Assembly: GCF_002161215.1 (NCBI RefSeq)
Contig: NZ_NFMB01000002.1
Span: forward strand, 186,001 to 250,000
Direction: 5' to 3'
Length of the DNA stretch: 64,000 bases
Source: Flavonifractor sp. An10
GTDB lineage: Bacteria > Bacillota > Clostridia > Oscillospirales > Oscillospiraceae
Shown here: piece by piece, positions 51,000 to 57,989 of the stretch
Layout: every line of letters starts with the position of its first letter
How positions within the stretch are numbered: the stretch's first letter is position 1
Notes under the pieces: model-generated
Databases searched by the model: none
Told to the model about the DNA's origin: nothing
The model's input: the letters and a program-made list of their open reading frames with translations, nothing else
Made by a program: the position numbers and the translations under genes

Positions 51000-52026
51000 A
51001 CTCCGTTCTTCCGGTTTGTTATTAAAAGCCCCTATTTATAATGCTGAAAATATCCATGCTAAAAACCGTAAGAATGCCATAGTGATGTTCTCTGGTGGGA
51101 TGGATTCTACTGTGTCATTATGGTGGGCTCTTGATAACTATGAAAATGTTGAAATCCTTATAGTGGACTATAATCAGCCTCACAGTATCGAGATTGACAA
51201 AGCTATTAAGATTGCTAAGATGGTCGGCGCAAAATATCAAAAGATTAAAGTTGATTTTCCAACTTCGTTTTGGGGCATTGAGAATCACCTGACCAGAGGG
51301 CAGGCTTGTCTTATGACCTCTTTGGCAGCGCTCAATATAAGTCATGATGGTGCTGATATAGTAATGGGAATCCTGTCTACAGATAACTATGGTGATTGCG
51401 ACAGAGATTTTTTAGACCACATAGCAAGTGTATTATTTCATCCAAATGATTGGTCAGATATTGGTATTGCAACGCCGTTGCGCGCAGTAAAGAATAAATC
51501 AGATGTGATTGCATTAGGTTATCAATATGGAGCTCCATTAAGCCTTAGTTGGACTTGCCGGGATCCGATAAATGATAAACCGTGCCATAATTGTATGCAA
51601 TGTAGACAGCGGGACGAAGCTTTGGTTTCTTTTTATCGAGAATATGGCATATCAAAGGACCAATATGATAAGTGGAGTCTTGTTTGTGCTTCCCCCTATC
51701 ACCCGTATTTTCGGGATGTTTCGTATGATATCCATATTGTTGTAGAGGCGTTTCTACAAGCTGGTGGCTTCAAACACGGCAAAAGGTGTTACGTATACAC
51801 TTCCCCCGATGGAAAACAGCGTGTTTCTACACATATTTCGTCAATTGAATCACTTGAAGAGGCAGGTACGGGGTCATTTATGGATTTAATTCACATACAT
51901 GGGTATCTGCATAATAATTATCGGTGGGAGTTGTGCGTTTCCCCAAATGGGGCTATTGCAGCAACTGATGTATTACCCAATGTGAGTGTTATTGAAGAAG
52001 AGCTTATCAAGAAAGCTGAGTTTTAA
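50980..52026 (+). CDS. QueC-like PP-loop enzyme with a C-terminal extension
   Basis: A 348-residue protein. The PP-loop ATP-pyrophosphatase motif is FSGGMDSTVSLWWAL (about residues 36-50); QueC landmarks follow: VDYNQPH, GDCDRDF, TPL...K, SWTCRDP...KPCHNCMQCRQRDEA (zinc Cys set). QueC makes 7-cyano-7-deazaguanine from carboxydeazaguanine, but the usual VPxRN-type segment reads LTRGQA here and ~110 extra C-terminal residues of unknown fold follow, so another amidation/nitrile-type substrate is possible. It is coupled to its neighbours on both sides. Confidence 0.75.
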   Translation: MKNITTKLRSSGLLLKAPIYNAENIHAKNRKNAIVMFSGGMDSTVSLWWALDNYENVEILIVDYNQPHSIEIDKAIKIAKMVGAKYQKIKVDFPTSFWGIENHLTRGQACLMTSLAALNISHDGADIVMGILSTDNYGDCDRDFLDHIASVLFHPNDWSDIGIATPLRAVKNKSDVIALGYQYGAPLSLSWTCRDPINDKPCHNCMQCRQRDEALVSFYREYGISKDQYDKWSLVCASPYHPYFRDVSYDIHIVVEAFLQAGGFKHGKRCYVYTSPDGKQRVSTHISSIESLEEAGTGSFMDLIHIHGYLHNNYRWELCVSPNGAIAATDVLPNVSVIEEELIKKAEF

Positions 52027-52027
52027 T

Positions 52028-52549
52028 GTGGAAACAGTAAATAAAATTGTAGTAATAGCAGGTCATTCTGGTTCAGGTAAGAGCACCCTAACAAAAAGGT
52101 TGTCCGAGTCTTTTTTGTGTGAATCATTAAATTTTAGCTATATAGGACAAGCCTTAGCTGCCGAAGAACGAGGTAGTGTTGTTTTTGATGGGCTTAACGA
52201 TTATATATATCAATGTATTTTGTCAACTGCTCGAAAAAACCTGCTTACATTTGTTGATGGTCTTGCCTCAGATGATATTATTCAACGCCTCTCTGCCGAA
52301 GGTTTTTCCATATTGGTTCTTTTTCTGGATACACCATACGATATGCGTATAAAACGTATGATGAACAGAGAAAATTGCTCTTTGTTTGAAACGGAAAATA
52401 TTGAACGTGCAAAAGCCTATGGGAAGGAAAAATCCGGATTATCTAATGTAATTGCAATGGCGGATCATAGGATTGACGGCACTAAAGCGATTGATGAAAT
52501 ACTGGCGGATGCGATATTATACCTAAAGGAGAAATTGCGACTTGAGTAG
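52028..52549 (+). CDS. P-loop nucleotide/small-molecule kinase
   Basis: A 173-residue kinase with Walker A AGHSGSGKSTLTKRL (about residues 10-24), FVDGLAS (DG) and an R-rich lid (DMRIKRMMNRE). It resembles cytidylate/dephospho-CoA-like kinases. The start is GTG 52028, one base after the QueC-like stop. Substrate unknown. Confidence 0.65.
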   Translation: METVNKIVVIAGHSGSGKSTLTKRLSESFLCESLNFSYIGQALAAEERGSVVFDGLNDYIYQCILSTARKNLLTFVDGLASDDIIQRLSAEGFSILVLFLDTPYDMRIKRMMNRENCSLFETENIERAKAYGKEKSGLSNVIAMADHRIDGTKAIDEILADAILYLKEKLRLE

Positions 52550-53717
52550 TAGTATTACAGACAAAAAATCGAACTTATTATGGAGCAAGTCGTTTATAAT
52601 TATTGCGCTAGTAAATGCACTGACGTTCCTAGGATTTAATATGGCTACGGCTGGGTTTCCGGTATACTTGTCTTCTCTTGATATGGACGAATCTGTAGTT
52701 GGCTTTTCTACCTCGCTTGCTGCCGTCGGTTCTCTTTTCATGCGCCCCTTTGCCGGATACCTGGGCGCAAAGATTTCATGTAAAAGATTCTCTTTTATGG
52801 GATTAGCATTAATGGCTGTACCATGTGCAATTTCTATGGTAGCTGTTAATACCAAGGTTCTTCTTCTTATGCGCTTTTTGCAAGGTATTGGTTGGGGGAT
52901 ATCCTCCACCTGTTGCGCAACTATTATCGCTCAATGTGTTCCGTCAACACGGTTGTCAGAGGGAGTTGGATATGCGGGTGCTATTTCATCAGTTACAACA
53001 GCCTTTGCTTCCAGCCTCGCAATATTCATCCTCCAAAGCATGAATGTTATCTCCATGATAATCTCTATTGGATTGGTTATTGCGCTTGCAATATTACTTT
53101 TGTTGTTGATGAGGCCCACCGAAATAGCGACTTCAAATCAGGTGCGTAAAAATCCTATCGTGATCTGTCCTCCTAATGCGATAGTCCCTGCGGTAATGAT
53201 TTTTTTTATTACTTTTGGATATTCTCCAATAATTACTTTCGTGACACGCTTTGCATCAGAGAGCGGATTCGCAGGTGTATCTTTATTTTTTTTGATTTAT
53301 GCCATTGCAACAATAGTGATAAGACCATTAACGGGTATTTTCGCAGATAAATATGGGTGTGTTTTGCCCACAATGTTTGCTATGACCACATCTGTGTTAA
53401 GCCTTGTTTTTTTGCTTGTTGCCCATAATAGTATGATATTCTATTTTGCAGGAGCACTTTCTGGCATTAGTACTGGGATGGGAATGAATGCTTTGCAAAC
53501 GATGGCGTTAAAAGGTGCAACTACTCAGACCCGTGCTGCCACTATGTCTACATTTCTTTTTGGTTTTGATTTTGGCATGGCTATTGGCGCTGGTATATCT
53601 GGATTACTCGTTAAAACATATACATATAATGCAATGTATGGAATTGTTGCAATTGCCCCATGCGTGGGACTATTATTCTTCATTTTGATTTCCGCGGTAA
53701 AAAGAAAAAGGGCGTGA
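52542..53717 (+). CDS. MFS exporter
   Basis: A 391-residue transporter with 12 hydrophobic segments and the MFS motif A-like loop GYLGAKISCKRF and PLTGIFADKYG between helices 8 and 9. The start is TTG 52542 with SD AAAGGAG, overlapping the kinase gene by 8 bases. As the last gene of the operon it is a good candidate to export the pathway product or give resistance. Confidence 0.85.
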   Translation: MSSSITDKKSNLLWSKSFIIIALVNALTFLGFNMATAGFPVYLSSLDMDESVVGFSTSLAAVGSLFMRPFAGYLGAKISCKRFSFMGLALMAVPCAISMVAVNTKVLLLMRFLQGIGWGISSTCCATIIAQCVPSTRLSEGVGYAGAISSVTTAFASSLAIFILQSMNVISMIISIGLVIALAILLLLLMRPTEIATSNQVRKNPIVICPPNAIVPAVMIFFITFGYSPIITFVTRFASESGFAGVSLFFLIYAIATIVIRPLTGIFADKYGCVLPTMFAMTTSVLSLVFLLVAHNSMIFYFAGALSGISTGMGMNALQTMALKGATTQTRAATMSTFLFGFDFGMAIGAGISGLLVKTYTYNAMYGIVAIAPCVGLLFFILISAVKRKRA

Positions 53718-54200
53718 TAAAGTTGCGTGCGTTTAGGAACGCTGGACCCGCCAAATGGATTGCAAGAAATTGGTCTTTACGCATTACTAGGCTATGGGTA
53801 ATTTGAAGGGACTCATTCTGAAGGATTTTGCCGTTGCTACAATCGCGACTTTGGCAACGGTATGGCAACAAAAAATCAGATGGCCTCTACCGCATACGGC
53901 GATGGCCAGCGGCCACGGTTGCGGAGCTTAGCGACCGCTGTGCGGCCTAACGGCCACCCCAATATAAACAGCTAATTGAAGCAGTCCAAAACTTCTCCAT
54001 AATGATGGTATCCGCAACAGCGGAAATCTACATTTATGGAGGGTAGTGTTGGAGTTTTGGGGGTGGATTTTGTCAACACGCCCAATCCTTGACACTACCG
54101 TGAACAGTATTACAAAGTCATTTGGGAGCAGTAATATCTACTCATAATAGTAAAGCCTCCGCCAAATTGAGAATTGGCGGAACTGGCTTCTGCAAAGTAA
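53718..54200. other. Gene-free, repeat-bearing stretch
   Basis: About 480 bp without a gene. Small inverted repeats are seen: GCCGTTGC.../...GGCAACGG (about 53830-53860), GGTAGTGT.../...ACACTACC (about 54043-54102) and TCCGCCAAAT-TGAG-AATTGGCGGA (54157-54181). It looks like degraded mobile DNA. Confidence 0.4.
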
Positions 54201-54356
54201 GCGGTGTATGTACTCAACACCAACACGATGACGTTACACCGCCCCTCCTGCTCCAGTGCGGACAACATCAAGCCGTCAAACCGTCAGGACTACCACGGTT
54301 CCAAGGAGGATCTCAATGCTCAGAGGTACACTCCTTGCAAACGTCGTTTTCCATAG
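54201..54356 (+). pseudogene. Remnant of an Ada-type zinc-binding C-terminal domain
   Basis: The frame AVYVLNTNTMTLHRPSCSS ... RQDYHGSKEDL ... RYTPCKRRF matches the C-terminal Cys motif (YVLNTNxxxFHxPSCSS...YxPCxxC) shared by many Firmicutes nucleases and MBL-fold proteins. The last Cys is changed to Arg and the body of the gene is missing. Confidence 0.6.
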
Positions 54357-54476
54357 GAAGGGATACCGCTTTCTCAATAATTATGAATCTCTTTAATCAC
54401 ATCTAAACATCTGTACTGAAAATTGGCAGAGTTAGGTTCTATCTCGGCAATATACTCACTTGTACCCAAATGGAGT

Positions 54477-55040
54477 TTACACAGAGTTTGGCATTGACCC
54501 AGAAGAATCTTCCATTTTTTGCTTTAGCGTATTAACCCTTTTATAGATATTAAAATAACAGCACTCAGAGCAATCTTCCTGTACGGTTTTTTCATAAGAC
54601 ATCCCACACTTTTTAATTACACCAACAGCACGTTTATTCCGTACATCGCATGCCGCGATAATCTTTTCCAGTTTTAGTGTATTAAAGCCATATCGAAATA
54701 ATTCATCAAGTGCCTCTCGCATCAGTCCACTGCCCCAATATTCTTTTCCAATCCCAAAACACACCTCACCAGACAGGCTTTGTTTATTAAAATATAGTGC
54801 GATGATGCCAATGACTTCGTGATTTGAGTTGTTCTCAATTGCCCAGCGCGCTTCGCCGCCCCTCTTCTGTCGGATTTCCCAATATTCGATTAAGTATCTA
54901 ATTTTTGCAAGAGTATAAACCGGAGCGGCGTAGTATTTATGATTACTCTCATCCGCTGCATAATTCCGGTGGAACGATTCAGCATCATTCAAACTGAATG
55001 GGCGTATAGTCAATCTTTTTGTTGTAAAAGTCGGTATCAT
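54477..55040 (-). CDS. GNAT-family N-acetyltransferase (RimJ-like)
   Basis: A 187-residue acetyltransferase opening TKRLTIRPFSLNDAESFHRN, with CFGIGKEYWGSGLMREALDE (acetyl-CoA loop, Gln/Arg-x2-G-x-G/A variant) and CDVRNKRAVGVIKKCGM. RimJ/RimL-like enzymes acetylate N-termini or antibiotics. It starts one base after the peptidase gene and is the last gene of the minus-strand cluster, so it could acetylate the cluster's peptide or confer self-protection. Confidence 0.83.
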   Translation of the reverse strand: MIPTFTTKRLTIRPFSLNDAESFHRNYAADESNHKYYAAPVYTLAKIRYLIEYWEIRQKRGGEARWAIENNSNHEVIGIIALYFNKQSLSGEVCFGIGKEYWGSGLMREALDELFRYGFNTLKLEKIIAACDVRNKRAVGVIKKCGMSYEKTVQEDCSECCYFNIYKRVNTLKQKMEDSSGSMPNSV

Positions 55041-55041
55041 C

Positions 55042-55836
55042 TTATCCTTCGGTCTGCTTCAAAAATGTTTCGATATGATTGTAGCACTGAAAATAATAAT
55101 AGACAAATGTGACAATCTCCAATCCAAGCTGGATCAAAAATTCATTGCTCACTTCCAACATAGTTGATTGATTCAGTTCTTTTTCCAAAATATTCTGCAT
55201 CTTACTCATTACTGCAATAAGTTTTTTTGTGGCTCCTGTCTCGTCCTTTATTCCCACAGCTTCAGCAACTTGAATAGAAGAAGTGGCCGTTATCTTGCAT
55301 TTAATAAAGAAAAAGCCAAGTCGCTCCGGATAAAATGAGAGATTGTACAACAGCGATTTAAACTCTCTCTCTATGGAACTTTGGCTCCAATTTTCTTCTA
55401 AAAGAAAAATCTTCGTTACCAAGTATTCAGCTGTATATTCCTTCCACATTCGTTCACCAATTTGAAATAGAAATCGCATCACCTCATCATTTGGTGGCAT
55501 ATTCTTAGACATGCTGTCACAATATGCGTGTGCTAATTCGTGCAGAACGATTCGTAGGGATTCATCCGATGGCTCTAATAGCGATTCCCTTATGATAATG
55601 ATAGCTTTTTTTGATGTTTTAAGCAACTCCGCTCTGAGTTGAACTGCATACTGTTCTAGTTGGACAGTGGTAGATTTTACCTCGAGCCGCAAAATCCTTG
55701 CTGCATTTTGGTAGACTGAACTGTATGCGCCTTCTGGCGCTTCCCATAACATAATATCATTCAATTGATATGGAAAATCGGGGTACTCCTTGACGAACAG
55801 CCTATAGGCTTCTTCTAGCAGTGTGTTTTTACACAT
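55042..55836 (-). CDS. HExxH zinc metallopeptidase-like protein
   Basis: A 264-residue protein with a zinc-peptidase motif LRIVLHELAHAYCDS (HExxH, about residues 98-102) and a downstream Glu in YTAEYLV (HExxH...E arrangement), then a helical C-terminal half. No signal peptide is seen, so it acts inside the cell. Lying right after the small peptide gene, it is a candidate to cut a leader from the modified peptide. Confidence 0.7.
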   Translation of the reverse strand: MCKNTLLEEAYRLFVKEYPDFPYQLNDIMLWEAPEGAYSSVYQNAARILRLEVKSTTVQLEQYAVQLRAELLKTSKKAIIIIRESLLEPSDESLRIVLHELAHAYCDSMSKNMPPNDEVMRFLFQIGERMWKEYTAEYLVTKIFLLEENWSQSSIEREFKSLLYNLSFYPERLGFFFIKCKITATSSIQVAEAVGIKDETGATKKLIAVMSKMQNILEKELNQSTMLEVSNEFLIQLGLEIVTFVYYYFQCYNHIETFLKQTEG

Positions 55837-55909
55837 ATTACATTCCCCACCTCCGGCAACAAGAAAATATGCTGTTGCAAAATATATCTTGAAAATTAAG
55901 GTAAAGAAA

Positions 55910-55951
55910 AAGTTGCTGAGAATTCCCGAAGCGACGGGTTCTCAACAACTT
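55910..55951 (-). terminator. Terminator between the small peptide gene and the peptidase gene
   Basis: AAGTTGCTGAGAATTCCCG (55910-55928) pairs with 55935-55951; on the minus strand it is followed by TTTTTCTTT. The plus side also has TTTTTT, so it works both ways. As a partial terminator it would keep peptide mRNA more abundant than the downstream enzymes. Confidence 0.8.
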
Positions 55952-56016
55952 TTTTCGTGTTAAATTTCCTGCTTGGGTCTGAAAACTGCATTTTGCAACT
56001 GGCCCTTTCGAGAGGA

Positions 56017-56193
56017 TTAGAACATAATACCGTACCGCTCAGAATACTTATCGTGCCTCTCGTAATAAGCTTCGTGAAGGCCCTCTTCTGTTATTACGGT
56101 GTTGATATGCATCAGACGATCGAATACCTTTCCCGCCTTGGCATCTTCGGGAATGTCAAACTTGCTGCTGTCGAGTTTAATATCCTGACTCAT
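56017..56193 (-). CDS. Small Tyr-rich peptide, candidate RiPP precursor
   Basis: A 58-residue peptide starting at ATG 56193 with SD AAGGGGG eight bases upstream. The N-terminal part is acidic/basic and leader-like (KFDIPEDAKAGKVFDRL at 11-27); the C-terminal part, HEAYYERHDKYSERYGIMF, holds all four Tyr and a repeated Y-x2-R/K spacing. It has its own consensus promoter and is followed by a terminator, and it sits among YcaO, three radical SAM and peptidase genes. It has no Cys, so Tyr, His, Lys, Asp/Glu or Arg side chains or backbone amides would be the modified sites. I know no named family for it. Confidence 0.7.
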   Translation of the reverse strand: MSQDIKLDSSKFDIPEDAKAGKVFDRLMHINTVITEEGLHEAYYERHDKYSERYGIMF

Positions 56194-56245
56194 TTTTATA
56201 CCCCCTTAGTCATTTCACAGCGAGATTAAAAATATCTACATTTTG

Positions 56246-56274
56246 ATTATAAGCGATGAATCCCTGATTGTCAA
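56246..56274 (-). promoter_or_regulatory. Consensus promoter of the small peptide gene
   Basis: On the minus strand TTGACA (56269-56274), 17-base spacer, TATAAT (56246-56251): a perfect vegetative promoter in otherwise weakly promoted DNA. The start of transcription would be about 45 bases before the peptide ATG. Confidence 0.88.
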
Positions 56275-56353
56275 TGCAAAAAACGCCATCTGTGACGCTT
56301 TGTTGCTATTATAGTAACCGGCAAGGCTGTCCAGTGACATAATGAAGAAGTCA

Positions 56354-57151
56354 TCATATACTTCTGATAACAACTTCATAATCACACCCGATGTAATCCA
56401 GTATTTGTTTAGATAACACCTCCATCTGCTTATATATCTTGACCATGCCATTCACGCCAGATAGATTATTCTTTTTGCAATATGGCGAGAGACTCATCCA
56501 TTTAGTGAAGCCAGCACCCCAAGAATTTGGTTCCATACCACGCTCTTGAATCGTAATCGTGATTAACTTCTCGATGTCATCAGGCAAGAGTAAATACGTT
56601 CTGCAAGACAATGGGCGAATGATACTGGCTAATGTATTGAAATAGGTCAGGATCTCCTCCACACTGATATCGTAAAATCCAAGAATATCCAGCAGCTGGT
56701 TATGCAAAATTGCTCCTTCTGCAATATAGACCCTGTGAGTTAATCCATAAGTTTGTACAAATGATTCCCAAAGGAGAAAATGATGTTCCTTGTAGATATC
56801 AAATGACACTCTTCCGTCTCCAATATCATACTTGCACAACTGAGGGAGGACTGTTTGAAGCTCTAATGTTTTGTACATCACCTTCGTATATGCCACTATT
56901 ACATTTTCATAGAGCAAATACGAATTAGCCTTCATCGACTGTGCTGTTTTAATGGAAACCTTCATCAATAGTTCTTCAAATACCCGTTGTGGGATAATCG
57001 CCTGCCTAAACAAATCTACCGGTTGACTGGTCTCCTCCTTATAATATACAACATCATCGTTTGCCTCTAATAATTGCTTTTGTAAAGAATACGCAAAAGT
57101 TGATTTCCCTGAGCCTGGGAGCCCTTCCACAAAGCACAGTCTGGCAGGCAT
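56354..57151 (-). CDS. P-loop kinase-like protein B of the peptide cluster
   Basis: A 265-residue protein with Walker A GLPGSGKSTFA (about residues 9-19), GDGRVSFDIYKEHHFLLW in the middle and YIAEGAILHNQLLDILGFYD later. It is a paralogue of the next gene upstream; both resemble thymidylate-kinase-like P-loop enzymes only in the fold motif. ATG 57151 has SD AGGAGG and starts 2 bases after its paralogue's stop. Substrate unknown; phosphorylation of the peptide or of a small precursor is possible. Confidence 0.7.
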   Translation of the reverse strand: MPARLCFVEGLPGSGKSTFAYSLQKQLLEANDDVVYYKEETSQPVDLFRQAIIPQRVFEELLMKVSIKTAQSMKANSYLLYENVIVAYTKVMYKTLELQTVLPQLCKYDIGDGRVSFDIYKEHHFLLWESFVQTYGLTHRVYIAEGAILHNQLLDILGFYDISVEEILTYFNTLASIIRPLSCRTYLLLPDDIEKLITITIQERGMEPNSWGAGFTKWMSLSPYCKKNNLSGVNGMVKIYKQMEVLSKQILDYIGCDYEVVIRSI

Positions 57152-57153
57152 AA

Positions 57154-57987
57154 TCACACCTCCTTTGCATCAAGTTTACGAAAGATAATGCTCTTTTTTA
57201 TTTTGACTTGATCAAGAATCTTTTGTTCTATGCGTTTTCTATCCATACAGAATTGTACTGCACCAGAAAAGCCAGACATCCCATGCTTTTTTCCATAATT
57301 ACAAGTCGTTACTAGCTTAATAAATCCATCAATCCAGCGATATCCTTGATCATTCCTCATCTTTGCAGTTTGTAAAAGCAACTGTTCTATCTGGTCTGTC
57401 GATACATAAACCAACTCTGTCGATATTTCGCATATAGTTTCTAGTAGAGCATTCACAAATTGAAGAATGGTGCTATCATCTGCTTCATAATACCCCAGCA
57501 GTTCTGTAATAGGGTGCTGCAACAGTGCGCCTTCAAATAGGTACACAGTGTTATCTGAAATCGTTTTAGCAAAGGTTTTCCATCTGCTGCGGGTTATTTC
57601 TTTGTATCGTTCATAGCCTGCCCTTCCATCACACAATTCGTGGGCAAGTGCATATGAAGTGAGATTCTTATCCCGCAGATGATACTTAGACAAAAACTCA
57701 AGCCAATTCACATAATAATAGTTGCCTTCAATGGATGAGAATTGTCTCACCTGATCTTCAATCGTACTCTTAAACTCAGAGTGAAGTGAGATAATCATAT
57801 GAAGAAATGCCGTGAATTCTTCTTCCGAAAAAATGGCCAGTCGGCAAATATCGAGTGGGCAGGGTTTCTCAGACCGCATCACAATATGCACATTCGGGTA
57901 AGTATGTCGTACTTCCTCCGCCTTTATTTTTGCAAGCGTTGATTTTCCAGAACCGTGAATACCCTCAAAAAAGAATACTTTATTCAT
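57154..57987 (-). CDS. P-loop kinase-like protein A of the peptide cluster
   Basis: A 277-residue protein with Walker A GIHGSGKSTLA (about residues 8-18), CDGRAGYERYKEITRSRWKT in the middle and YLFEGALLQHPITELLGYYE later, each matching a block in its neighbour. The start is ATG 57987, two bases after the YcaO stop (a TTG six bases upstream is possible). The duplication suggests two related steps or a heterodimer. Confidence 0.7.
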   Translation of the reverse strand: MNKVFFFEGIHGSGKSTLAKIKAEEVRHTYPNVHIVMRSEKPCPLDICRLAIFSEEEFTAFLHMIISLHSEFKSTIEDQVRQFSSIEGNYYYVNWLEFLSKYHLRDKNLTSYALAHELCDGRAGYERYKEITRSRWKTFAKTISDNTVYLFEGALLQHPITELLGYYEADDSTILQFVNALLETICEISTELVYVSTDQIEQLLLQTAKMRNDQGYRWIDGFIKLVTTCNYGKKHGMSGFSGAVQFCMDRKRIEQKILDQVKIKKSIIFRKLDAKEV

Positions 57988-57989
57988 AA

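Noticed and set aside
50980-52026. QatABCD or type IV CBASS defence system based on the QueC-like gene
   Set aside because: No TatD nuclease, QatA-type ATPase, CD-NTase or matching effector gene is adjacent.
54122-54406. 94-codon plus-strand frame
   Set aside because: It is out of frame with the recognisable Ada-type zinc motif in the same DNA, which explains the sequence better as a remnant.
55957-56229. 90-codon plus-strand frame over the small peptide gene
   Set aside because: Antisense shadow of the peptide gene and terminator region, without an SD.
56236-56379. 47-residue minus-strand frame before the small peptide gene
   Set aside because: It has no SD and its 3' half is the perfect TTGACA-17-TATAAT promoter of the peptide gene, so it is most likely not translated.
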